A stretch of 57,760 nucleotides of DNA from JBOFGK01 sp051649085 (lineage in GTDB: Bacteria > Bacillota_I > Bacilli_A > UBA3375), in assembly GCA_051649085.1 (NCBI GenBank), contig JBOFGK010000023.1, positions 1-57,760 on the forward strand. Reading direction: 5' to 3'. Position numbers and translations under genes: made by a program. Position 1 is the stretch's first letter. Each line of letters opens with the position of its first letter. Below the pieces are notes generated by a model. It ran no database searches, was not told the origin of the DNA, and was given only the letters and a program-made list of their open reading frames with translations. Shown here in pieces: positions 33,500 through 41,680 of this stretch.

Positions 33500-33529
33500 T
33501 TCCACTTTAAGATAATAATTTGTTAAAAT
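33500..33529 (+). promoter_or_regulatory. Probable promoter of fba
   Basis: TTCCAC (33500-33505), 18 bases, extended -10 TGTTAAAAT (TAAAAT 33524-33529). The rest of the gap 33278-33565 is AT-rich with no recognised element. Confidence 0.45.
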
Positions 33530-33565
33530 ATAAGTGTTATAAAAGTTGATATCGAAAGGAGTAAC

Positions 33566-34420
33566 ATGGCAGTAGTCTCAATGACGGAAATGTTAAACAA
33601 AGCAAAAGCAGGAAAATACGCAGTAGGTCAATTCAATATTAATAATTTAGAGTGGATTCAAGCTATTTTAGAAGCGGCTCAAACAGAAAATTCTCCAGTA
33701 ATTTTAGGTGTAAGTGAGGGAGCAGCAAAATATATGGGAGGATTCAAAGTTGTTACAGCAATGGTTAATGCCTTAGTTGAAACAATGAACATTACAGTTC
33801 CTGTGGCGATTCATCTTGATCACGGTCAATCATTTGATAACTGTAAAGCAGCAATTGATGCTGGATTCTCATCAGTTATGATTGATGGTTCACACCACAG
33901 TATTGATGAAAATATTGCAATGACTAAAGAAGTTGTTGAATATGCTCACGCAAGAAACGTATCAGTTGAAGCTGAAGTTGGAACAGTTGGTGGAGATGAA
34001 GATGGTGTTGTTGGTGGAATTAACTATGCTGACGCAGCAGAATGTGAAAGAATTGTTAAAGAAGCAAATATTGATGCATTAGCAGCAGCATTAGGTTCAG
34101 TACACGGACCATACCACGGAGAGCCAGTTCTTGGGTTTGAAGAAATGGAAATTATTTCTAACTTAACTAATGCGCCTTTAGTACTTCACGGAGGAAGTGG
34201 AATTCCTGAAGAGCAAATTAAAAAAGCAATCGAAAAAGGGCATGCAAAAATTAATGTTAACACTGAATGTCAACAAGTATGGACTGCAGCGGTTAAGAAA
34301 ACTCTTCAAGAAAACGATGGAGTTTACGATCCTCGTAAAGTAATTGGACCAGGTAAAGCAGAAATTACACGTGTTGTTCGTGAAAAAATGGTTGAATTCG
34401 GTTCAAATAACCAAGCATAA
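33566..34420 (+). CDS. fba: Class II fructose-1,6-bisphosphate aldolase
   Basis: Zinc-dependent glycolytic enzyme splitting fructose-1,6-bisphosphate. The 284-residue protein has the two family signatures: VAIHLDHGQSFDNC (catalytic Asp85, zinc His86) and the YHGEPVLGF/GSVHGPYHG region with a second zinc His near 180; LHGGSGIP near 211 provides the third zinc His, and INVNTECQ binds the phosphate. Codon use is cleaner than in neighbours, as in highly expressed genes. Strong AAAGGAG site. Monocistronic, closed by a 12-pair terminator. Confidence 0.96.
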   Translation: MAVVSMTEMLNKAKAGKYAVGQFNINNLEWIQAILEAAQTENSPVILGVSEGAAKYMGGFKVVTAMVNALVETMNITVPVAIHLDHGQSFDNCKAAIDAGFSSVMIDGSHHSIDENIAMTKEVVEYAHARNVSVEAEVGTVGGDEDGVVGGINYADAAECERIVKEANIDALAAALGSVHGPYHGEPVLGFEEMEIISNLTNAPLVLHGGSGIPEEQIKKAIEKGHAKINVNTECQQVWTAAVKKTLQENDGVYDPRKVIGPGKAEITRVVREKMVEFGSNNQA

Positions 34421-34460
34421 TAAGAATATTCAAAAATAATTGAGTAAATTATTTATTACA

Positions 34461-34490
34461 AAAGTCCATACCCGTTGGTATGGACTTTGT
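34461..34490 (+). terminator. Terminator of fba
   Basis: AAAGTCCATACC pairs perfectly with GGTATGGACTTT over CGTT. The T tract is short (TTTGT), so termination may be partial and feed pepV. Confidence 0.75.
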
Positions 34491-34503
34491 CAAAGGAGAA
34501 AAA

Positions 34504-35877
34504 ATGAAAGCAGAAATTAAAACTGAAATCGAAAAAATATTACCTACTACAATTGAAGAAATTCAAGCGATTGTAAAAATTGATTCTGTCCGTAATACTG
34601 ATGCTGCAGCACCAGGTGCACCATTTGGTCCTGGAATTCGTCAATCACTAGAATATTGTATTGAACTTGCGAAAAAAATTGGAATGAGAACTTATATTGA
34701 TCCAGATGGACTATATGGATATGCAGAAATTGGGCCAGAAAATGGAGAAATGCTTGGAATCTTAGGACACTTAGATGTTGTGCCAATTGGTGAATTAGCA
34801 CAGTGGACTGTAGCCGGACCATTTTCAGGTGAAATTGTTAATGATCATATAATCGGACGTGGAACATTAGATGATAAAGGGCCGGTTATTATCAATTTAA
34901 TGGCTATTCAAGCACTTGTGAATTTAAATGTTGAATTTACAAGACGAATTAGAGTTATTTTAGGAACTGCTGAAGAAACAACATGGCAATGTATGGACGC
35001 ATATTTTGCAAAAGAAGAAGCACCAGCATTAGGATTCACGCCAGATGCTCAATTCCCGTTAATAAATGCAGAAAAATCGATTGCACAATTTGATTTGAAA
35101 GCTAAGAATACAGAACTTAATTTTACGTTAATGTCAAATGGAGCCTATAATGCAGTTGCAGATACAGTTGTTTATACAGGACCACAAACAGATGAACTTA
35201 AAGCTGAGCTTGATAAACTTAATGTAAGCTATAAAGAAAATGGAAATGAACTAACAATTATTGGTAAAAGTGCACACGCAGCAGTTGCTCATGAAAAAGG
35301 TGATAATGCGATAATTAGTGCCGCAATTGCATTAGATAAATTAGGAGTTAATTCAAAATTAATTAGTTTTCTTGCTCAAAAAGTTGGACGTGGTGGAACA
35401 ACAGCAAATTTATTTGGAATTGTTGAAGACGAAGTAAGTGGAAAAATGTCATTAAACGTTGGATTGATTCAAATTGCAGACGGTCAAGAACTAGTTGGAA
35501 TGGATTCACGTATTCCTGTTTTAGTTGATGAAAACGAAATTGTTCAAAAATATCAAACAAATGCAGAAGCAGCTGGTCTTGAATTTGAACTTAAAGCGCT
35601 TAAACCAAAACTTTATGTACCAGCGGATAGTGAATTAGTTGAAACACTTTTAAATGTTTATAAAGATGTAAGTGGTGATGATCAAGCTGTCCCATTATCA
35701 ACAGGTGGTGGAACATATGCACGTACTGGACAAAATCTTATTGCGTTTGGATTTATGTTTGAAGCCTTTGGTCAAGCTGATACAATGCATCAACCAAATG
35801 AAGCACTTGAATTAAAATATGTGCCAATGGCATTAGAGATTTACGCAAATGCTATTTATAAATTAGCAGTAAAATAA
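34504..35877 (+). CDS. pepV: Dipeptidase PepV (M20 family)
   Basis: Zinc dipeptidase with broad specificity. The 457-residue protein has LGHLDVVP (metal His, Asp) near residue 78, GRGTLDDKGP (bridging Asp) near 113, GTAEETTWQ (catalytic Glu pair) near 152, a Asp in FTPDAQFP near 172 and the final metal His in TMHQPNE near 429. The 'catalytic-lid' insertion typical of PepV gives the length. AAAGGAG precedes ATG 34504, while an in-frame ATG at 34480 lies inside the fba terminator and is rejected. A hairpin terminator follows. Confidence 0.93.
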   Translation: MKAEIKTEIEKILPTTIEEIQAIVKIDSVRNTDAAAPGAPFGPGIRQSLEYCIELAKKIGMRTYIDPDGLYGYAEIGPENGEMLGILGHLDVVPIGELAQWTVAGPFSGEIVNDHIIGRGTLDDKGPVIINLMAIQALVNLNVEFTRRIRVILGTAEETTWQCMDAYFAKEEAPALGFTPDAQFPLINAEKSIAQFDLKAKNTELNFTLMSNGAYNAVADTVVYTGPQTDELKAELDKLNVSYKENGNELTIIGKSAHAAVAHEKGDNAIISAAIALDKLGVNSKLISFLAQKVGRGGTTANLFGIVEDEVSGKMSLNVGLIQIADGQELVGMDSRIPVLVDENEIVQKYQTNAEAAGLEFELKALKPKLYVPADSELVETLLNVYKDVSGDDQAVPLSTGGGTYARTGQNLIAFGFMFEAFGQADTMHQPNEALELKYVPMALEIYANAIYKLAVK

Positions 35878-35891
35878 TATTAAAGCAATAG

Positions 35892-35920
35892 TCTAGCAGC
35901 GATGCTGCTAGATTATTTGT
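35892..35920 (+). terminator. Probable terminator of pepV
   Basis: TCTAGCAGC pairs with GCTGCTAGA over GAT, then TTATTTGT. Confidence 0.65.
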
Positions 35921-35936
35921 CTAGATTGAAGGTACA

Positions 35937-36482
35937 ATGAAAACAATCATTATTGTTGAAGGAAAATCTGATACAAGACGTTTAAAACAGATTTTTCCAA
36001 ATGTTCTTACATTTGAAACATCAGGATTAGGACTTGATGACAAAAAAATCTTGCAATTACAACAATATAAAGAATTAGATTATGAAATGATTGTTTTTAC
36101 AGATCCTGATTCTGCAGGAGAGACAATTCGTCGGAAAATCTCTGAAAATGTTGAAGGTGTAAAACATGCTTTTTTAAATTGCAAGCAAACAAAAGGTAAA
36201 GGCAAAAGTATTGGAATTGAACATGCGAGTACTGAAGATATTAAATTAGCTTTGGCCCGACTGTATACTGACAATTATCAGCAAATATACGAACTAGCTG
36301 ATTTAGTTGAATATGGAATTTATCGTAATGCTAAATTGCGCCAATTTATTTGCAATCAATTGCAAATTGGTTATGGAAACAATAAAAAGTTTTTGAAACA
36401 ATTGAATACATTTGAAATTGAACGTGAAAAACTTGAAGAAATAATTGCAAATTATGGAGGAATTGATGAGTCAAGCGAGTAA
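35937..36482 (+). CDS. rnmV: Ribonuclease M5
   Basis: Matures the 5S rRNA ends. The 181-residue protein is a Toprim domain followed by a helical part: IIIVEGKSDTRRLKQ (Toprim Glu) at the start, VFTDPDSAGETIRRKI (DxD) near 59, and GKSIGIEHASTEDI, a phrase specific to RNase M5, near 96. It overlaps rsmA by 17 bases, the standard arrangement in Firmicutes. Confidence 0.95.
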   Translation: MKTIIIVEGKSDTRRLKQIFPNVLTFETSGLGLDDKKILQLQQYKELDYEMIVFTDPDSAGETIRRKISENVEGVKHAFLNCKQTKGKGKSIGIEHASTEDIKLALARLYTDNYQQIYELADLVEYGIYRNAKLRQFICNQLQIGYGNNKKFLKQLNTFEIEREKLEEIIANYGGIDESSE

Positions 36483-37296
36483 ACAAGCCGTAAAAAATAG
36501 TCAGCATAAAATGAAGAAAAGTTTAGGACAAAACTTCCTGGTTGATCAAAATGTTGTTCAGAAAATTGTTCGAACTGCAACAATTGATCAAGAGACGACA
36601 GTTATTGAAATCGGTCCAGGAATTGGTGCGATGACAGAATTTTTATTAGCAGAGGCTAAAGAAGTAATTGCGGTGGAAATTGACAAAAATTTGATTCCAA
36701 TTCTAACAGAAAAATTAAGTAGCTTTGCTAATTTTAAATTAGTCCATGAAGATTTCTTAAAGACAAGTCAAGCCCAGATTCTTTCGGAAAAAACAGGTCC
36801 AGTTAAAGTAATTGCCAACTTGCCTTATTATATTACGACAGCAATTATTAATAAAATTCTGCTTGAATTTGACTTTGTTGATGAACTGTATATAATGGTT
36901 CAAAAAGAAGTAGCTGAACGAATTAGTGCAAGTCCAAATAGTAAGGCGTATAATTCTTTATCAGTTTTTTGCCAATTATTTTGTGATGTTGAATACGAAT
37001 TTACAGTTAAAAAAGGTGTATTCATGCCACCACCCAAAATTGATTCGGCAATTATTTCTTTGAAAAGAAAAGAAGTAACTTCGGATTTAGAACGTGTGGA
37101 AAAATTTGTCCAAATTGCCTTTAAACAAAAACGAAAAACATTAGTTAATAATTTAGCAGTTGGTTACACTTTGAATAAAGCAGATCTTGCAGTTTTTCTA
37201 GAAAAAAATAATTTTGCACCAAATATTCGAGCTGAGCAAATTTCAGTAGGAGAATACATCGAAATGACCGATAAATTTTATTGCGAATTTTTCTAA
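36466..37296 (+). CDS. rsmA: 16S rRNA dimethyladenosine transferase RsmA (KsgA)
   Basis: Dimethylates A1518 and A1519 at the 3' end of 16S rRNA, a late step in small-subunit assembly. The 276-residue protein has KSLGQNFLVDQNVVQKI at the start, the SAM motif IEIGPGIGAMT near 50, and the catalytic NLPYYITT near 118. ATG 36466 follows GGAGG; upstream TTG/ATG codons in frame are not used. Coupled to rnmV by overlap. Confidence 0.96.
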   Translation: MSQASKQAVKNSQHKMKKSLGQNFLVDQNVVQKIVRTATIDQETTVIEIGPGIGAMTEFLLAEAKEVIAVEIDKNLIPILTEKLSSFANFKLVHEDFLKTSQAQILSEKTGPVKVIANLPYYITTAIINKILLEFDFVDELYIMVQKEVAERISASPNSKAYNSLSVFCQLFCDVEYEFTVKKGVFMPPPKIDSAIISLKRKEVTSDLERVEKFVQIAFKQKRKTLVNNLAVGYTLNKADLAVFLEKNNFAPNIRAEQISVGEYIEMTDKFYCEFF

Positions 37297-37367
37297 AAAG
37301 ATAGCGAAAAAATCGGTTTTATGTTATTATATAAAGAGTATAAATAAATGAAATGGAGTACATAAAT

Positions 37368-37706
37368 ATGGAAGTTATAATTGGACTATTTGCACCAATG
37401 GCAATCTTGTTTTTAGTTATGTGGCTTTTACTTATTAAACCACAGAAAAAACGTGAAAATGAACGTAAAAGAATGATTAGTGAAATTAAGACAGGCGACG
37501 AGATTGTCTTATATTCAGGAATTATTGGAAATATACTTTCAGTTGATTTAGAAACAAATACTGGAATTGTTCAAAGTGATGAATCAAAACTTAAAATTGA
37601 TTTAAATGTAATTGCTCATATCTTAAATTCAGCAGTTGTTGAAACGGCAGTTGAATCTGTGTTTGAAGCAACAGAAACAGAAGAACAAGAAGAGAATCAT
37701 AATTAA
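37368..37706 (+). CDS. yajC: YajC-like preprotein translocase subunit
   Basis: A 112-residue protein with one membrane helix (about 4-22) followed by the YajC phrase LLIKPQKKRENERKRMISEIKTGDEIVLYSGIIGNI (given here as the family core KPQKKRE and GDEIVLYSGIIG). YajC associates with SecDF. The C-terminal 30 residues are acidic and low complexity. ATG 37368 is preferred because GGAG lies nine bases upstream; ATG 37353 contains that GGAG. Confidence 0.88.
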   Translation: MEVIIGLFAPMAILFLVMWLLLIKPQKKRENERKRMISEIKTGDEIVLYSGIIGNILSVDLETNTGIVQSDESKLKIDLNVIAHILNSAVVETAVESVFEATETEEQEENHN

Positions 37707-37740
37707 TAATTGTTATACTTGAAGTTTATAAGGAGAAACA

Positions 37741-38256
37741 ATGAATATCAAAGATTATATTGCAGAAGTAATTGATTATCCGAAACCAGGAATAAGTTTT
37801 AAGGATATTACCCCATTAATGTCTGATGGAAAAGCATATAAATATGTAACTGAACAAATTAAAGATTATGCAATTTCTAGAGAAGCAGAAGTAATTGTTG
37901 GACCTGAAGCTCGTGGCTTTATTGCCGGTTGTCCAGTAGCAACTAGTTTAGAAATTGGTTTTGTTCCAGTTCGAAAACCGAATAAATTACCTCGAAAAAC
38001 AATTGAAATTGAATACGAACTTGAATACGGAACAGATAAATTAACAATTCATGAAGATGGAATTAAACCAGGTCAAAAAGTTTTAATTGTTGATGATTTA
38101 TTAGCAACAGGAGGGACAATGGAAGCAACAATCAAGCTTGTAGAAAAGCTTGGTGGAGTTGTGGTTGGTCTTGCGTTTATTATTGAACTTGATGAGCTTG
38201 AAGGCCGAAAACGAATTACAAACAATTATGATATTTTTACACTTGTAAATTATTAA
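37741..38256 (+). CDS. apt: Adenine phosphoribosyltransferase
   Basis: Salvages adenine to AMP with PRPP. The 171-residue protein has GISFKDITPLM near 18, GPEARGFIAGCPVA near 59, the PRPP-binding loop VLIVDDLLATGGTMEA near 116, and RKPNKLPRKT near 79. AAGGAG precedes the ATG. It stands directly before rel2, the ancestral apt-rel order of Firmicutes. Confidence 0.97.
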   Translation: MNIKDYIAEVIDYPKPGISFKDITPLMSDGKAYKYVTEQIKDYAISREAEVIVGPEARGFIAGCPVATSLEIGFVPVRKPNKLPRKTIEIEYELEYGTDKLTIHEDGIKPGQKVLIVDDLLATGGTMEATIKLVEKLGGVVVGLAFIIELDELEGRKRITNNYDIFTLVNY

Positions 38257-38340
38257 GATTAAAAAATGGATATATCGTATAAGGAATATGTTTAGAAACT
38301 TTAAACATATTCTTAAATGTTATTTACAATAAGGAGAGAA

Positions 38341-40461
38341 ATGAAGGGAAGTTTTAGTGACTTACAATTAATTTTAAATCGCTACCTAGATGAGGAAGAA
38401 ATTTCAAAAATTCAAAAAGCATATATATATGCTAAGGCTGAACATGGGCCACAAATTAGAAAATCAGGAGAGCCGTACATAACACATCCTGTTTCTGTTG
38501 CAGCTATTTTAGCTGAACTTCATTTATCTCCAAATGTTATTATCGCTGCTTTGTTACATGATGTCGTTGAAGATACTCCAGTTACAATTGAAGAAATCAC
38601 AGAAAAATTTGGTGAAGATATTGCTTTAATTGTCAGTGGAGTCACTAAACTTGGTGCAATTAAAGGTTATACAATTGATCAAATGCAAGCAGAAAATCAT
38701 CGAAGAATTCTGATTTATGCGGCCAAAGATATTCGTGTACTACTTGTTAAACTTGCTGACCGTCTACATAATATGCAAACAATTAGTTTTATGAACGTTG
38801 CAAAACAAAAAATTATTGCAAATGAAACATTGGAAGTTTATGCACCAATAGCCCACCGGTTAGGAATGTATAAGATTAAATGGGAACTAGAAGATTTATC
38901 ATTTAAATGTTTAAATCGAGCAGAGTATGATCAAATTGCCGAAAAAATTCGTTTAAAACGAGATGATCGTGAAAAAATGGTTGAAAATATTATAAATGAT
39001 GTCGAGTTAATGCTAAGTGCGACGGATATTAACTTTAAAATTTCGGGTAGAAGTAAACATATATATAGTATTTATAAGAAAATTCGCGATAAAAATTTAG
39101 AGTTTGAAGAGTTAACGGATTTATTTGCTTTTCGAGTTGTTGTTGATACAATTCCAGAATGTTATTCGGTATTAGGATTAATTCATGAAAACTATAAACC
39201 AATTCCGAAGCGTTTTAAAGATTATATTCCAACCCCGAAACATAACTTATACCAATCAATTCATACAACAATTATTACTGAAATGGGAATTCCAATGGAA
39301 TTTCAAATTAGAACGATTGAAATGGATCAAACAGCAGAATATGGTGTAGCTGCACATTGGATGTATAAATCAGATGATGTTCATACTGAATTACAAGAAT
39401 TAGCTAATTATAAATTAACATGGCTTAATGAAGCTGTTAGCAATGAGACATATAATGAAGATTCCAAATCATTTATGTCGACAATAAAAAATGATGTTTT
39501 TGCTAAATCGTTAATCGTTTATACACCAGTTGGAGATGTAATCGAGCTTCCTGAAAATTCAACGGTTTTAGATTTTGCTTTCTATATTCATACTGATGTT
39601 GGTCTACACGCTTTAAGTGCTAAAGTAAATGATAAAATTGTATCACTTTTTTATCGATTAGAAATTGGAGATGTCGTCTCAGTGGTTACATCCCCGCATT
39701 CAAAACCAACAATTGATTGGGTGGCTAGAGTAAAAACAAACCGGGCGCGTGAGTCCTTAAAACATTTTTTCAAAGATGACCAAAAGCGGAATATCCGAAA
39801 AGAAGGACGACATTTATTAATTGATTATGCCCAATTGAATAAATTAACCGATGTGAAGAAAATTCTAGATTCTGATCAAATTTATGATGTAATGCGTCAT
39901 TTTAAAATGACCTCAAAAAAAGAATTTTACTATGAAATTGGAAGCGGTGAGCTTGACTTTGTCGATGTAGTTAACTTTTTAAAAGAGGAACAAATGCAGC
40001 ATTATCAACAAAGAATTATTAAAGATATTCTAATTGATGGAGTACTTCAAGATGTTAATTATACGCTTTGTACAAAGTGTTCACCAATTCCTGGGGATAA
40101 AATTAAAGCGGATGAAGCAATAAATCATGACACGGGGGAAATTGAGTATATGATTCACCGTTTAGATGGCTCAAGCTCACCACAATATTTAAAAGCAAAT
40201 TGGACCGAAAAACCAAAAGAAAAATATAAGCTTCGATTACTTATTGAAATGAAAGATGAAATTAGCGCAATGGCTAGCTTTGTAACACAAATTAGTCAAT
40301 TGAATTTCTATATCTCAAGTATTTATGCAAGAGGTAATATTGGAAATCATGGACTATGTCGAATTACAATTTTAGTTAATAGTGTTGATGATTATGAAAG
40401 CATTAAAAAGAAGCTATTAGAAAATGACTTTATTACTAAAGTCCAAAGAAGGGTTGATTAA
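38341..40461 (+). CDS. rel: Long RelA/SpoT homologue with intact hydrolase domain (RSH2)
   Basis: A 706-residue bifunctional-type (p)ppGpp synthetase/hydrolase. The HD hydrolase site is complete: His49 in YITHPV, His73-Asp74 and Glu77-Asp78 in LLHDVVEDTP, Asp140 in LADRLHNM. The synthetase domain keeps RFKDYIPTPK and EFQIRT with both catalytic acids, but is diverged (KRFKDY for GRFKDY; TTIITEMG for TTVxGPxG). TGS follows. In the RIS/zinc-finger CTKCSPIPGD replaces the CC motif and the Cys after HR is lost (IHRLDGSS). ACT ends the protein. The start is ATG 38341 behind AAGGAG. It is expected to lean towards hydrolysis, mirroring RSH1. Confidence 0.93.
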   Translation: MKGSFSDLQLILNRYLDEEEISKIQKAYIYAKAEHGPQIRKSGEPYITHPVSVAAILAELHLSPNVIIAALLHDVVEDTPVTIEEITEKFGEDIALIVSGVTKLGAIKGYTIDQMQAENHRRILIYAAKDIRVLLVKLADRLHNMQTISFMNVAKQKIIANETLEVYAPIAHRLGMYKIKWELEDLSFKCLNRAEYDQIAEKIRLKRDDREKMVENIINDVELMLSATDINFKISGRSKHIYSIYKKIRDKNLEFEELTDLFAFRVVVDTIPECYSVLGLIHENYKPIPKRFKDYIPTPKHNLYQSIHTTIITEMGIPMEFQIRTIEMDQTAEYGVAAHWMYKSDDVHTELQELANYKLTWLNEAVSNETYNEDSKSFMSTIKNDVFAKSLIVYTPVGDVIELPENSTVLDFAFYIHTDVGLHALSAKVNDKIVSLFYRLEIGDVVSVVTSPHSKPTIDWVARVKTNRARESLKHFFKDDQKRNIRKEGRHLLIDYAQLNKLTDVKKILDSDQIYDVMRHFKMTSKKEFYYEIGSGELDFVDVVNFLKEEQMQHYQQRIIKDILIDGVLQDVNYTLCTKCSPIPGDKIKADEAINHDTGEIEYMIHRLDGSSSPQYLKANWTEKPKEKYKLRLLIEMKDEISAMASFVTQISQLNFYISSIYARGNIGNHGLCRITILVNSVDDYESIKKKLLENDFITKVQRRVD

Positions 40462-40466
40462 AAATT

Positions 40467-41090
40467 ATGAAGACAAAATTGATTAAAGCATTTTGCCTGG
40501 GGGCAACGAAAACAAACTGTTACTTGATTAAGCATAATGATGAATACATTATGATTGATGCAGGTCAAGATATTAAAAAAGTAATTGACTACTTAAAAAA
40601 AGATGAAATAATTTTAAATAAAGTACTAATAACACATGCTCATTTTGACCATATTATGGGTTTAAATGACTTGAAAAAATGCTTTCCGCAGTTAGAAGTT
40701 TACGTACCAGATTTGGAATATGAAATGATGTATGATTACTCTGAATATGGAAATTTAGCAATTTATATAAATAATACATTTAAATATGAACATGAGGCAT
40801 TAAAATTATCACAATTAACAGACGAATCAATTAAACTATTTAGTGTACCAGGTCATTCAAAAGATAGTCGCTGTTTCTATTTTGAAGAAGCGGGAATTGT
40901 CTTTAGTGGAGATACATTATTTAAACAAACAATTGGAAGATGTGATTTATATGGTGGAAATCAAGAATTATTAATCAAAAATATTAAAACACAATTATTA
41001 ACACTTCCAGATACAACTAAAGTTTATCCAGGGCACGGCGAAGAGACAATAATAATTGAAGAAATACAAAAAAATATGTTTGTACAGTAA
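40467..41090 (+). CDS. MBL-fold hydrolase (glyoxalase II / YqgX-like)
   Basis: A 207-residue metallo-beta-lactamase-fold enzyme. Metal ligands are visible: THAHFDHIMG near residue 58, VPGHSKDS near 128, FSGDTLF near 150 and PGHGEET near 192. The small size and context match the Firmicutes YqgX group, low-molecular-weight glyoxalase II-like hydrolases. Its substrate is not settled. It starts five bases after rel2, without a strong ribosome site, so it may depend on coupling. Confidence 0.88.
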   Translation: MKTKLIKAFCLGATKTNCYLIKHNDEYIMIDAGQDIKKVIDYLKKDEIILNKVLITHAHFDHIMGLNDLKKCFPQLEVYVPDLEYEMMYDYSEYGNLAIYINNTFKYEHEALKLSQLTDESIKLFSVPGHSKDSRCFYFEEAGIVFSGDTLFKQTIGRCDLYGGNQELLIKNIKTQLLTLPDTTKVYPGHGEETIIIEEIQKNMFVQ

Positions 41091-41098
41091 GGAGAAAA

Positions 41099-41656
41099 AT
41101 GCGCGGAAAATTAATTGTTTTTAGTGGCCCAAGTGGTGTTGGAAAAGGGACAATTAGAAAAGAAATGGAATTTTCAAATTATGTTTTTTCGATTTCTTTA
41201 ACAACTAGAAAACCACGAAATCAAGAAGAAGATGGAGTCCACTATCATTTTGTAGAAAAAGAATATTTTGAAGAACGAATTAAGCAAGGCAAAATGCTTG
41301 AATATGCTGAATTTGTTGGGAATTACTACGGAACAGATGCTGATGTTGTGGAAAATTTATTAATCGAAGGAAAAAATGTTTTTCTAGAAATTGAATGTCA
41401 AGGTGCACTTCAAGTATTGGAAAAATATGATGATGTAATTTCAATTTATATTGTACCACCATCATTACAAGAATTAGAAAATCGTTTAGTCTTAAGAGGA
41501 ACAGAAAGTTCAGAAATTGTAGAACAACGCTTGAAGAAAGCAGAAGAAGAATTAAATTATCAAGATAAATATAAATATGTCGTTGTAAATGATAATTTAA
41601 AACATGTTGTTTCAGAAGTTGATGCAATCTTAAATGCAGAATTGCCGTTGAACTAA
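41099..41656 (+). CDS. gmk: Guanylate kinase
   Basis: Phosphorylates GMP to GDP, upstream of GTP and (p)ppGpp. The 185-residue protein has P-loop FSGPSGVGKGT at 9-19, the GMP site SLTTRKPRNQEEDGVHYHF near 36 and RLKKAEEEL near 138. AAGGAG precedes the ATG. Its position after rel2 is suggestive, because many guanylate kinases are inhibited by (p)ppGpp. Confidence 0.97.
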   Translation: MRGKLIVFSGPSGVGKGTIRKEMEFSNYVFSISLTTRKPRNQEEDGVHYHFVEKEYFEERIKQGKMLEYAEFVGNYYGTDADVVENLLIEGKNVFLEIECQGALQVLEKYDDVISIYIVPPSLQELENRLVLRGTESSEIVEQRLKKAEEELNYQDKYKYVVVNDNLKHVVSEVDAILNAELPLN

Positions 41657-41680
41657 GCGATTAGTAAGTTAGAGGAAAAA

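Noticed and set aside
33278..33565. Riboswitch or T-box before fba
   Set aside because: No T-box sequence, aptamer core or terminator hairpin could be found; only a plausible promoter.
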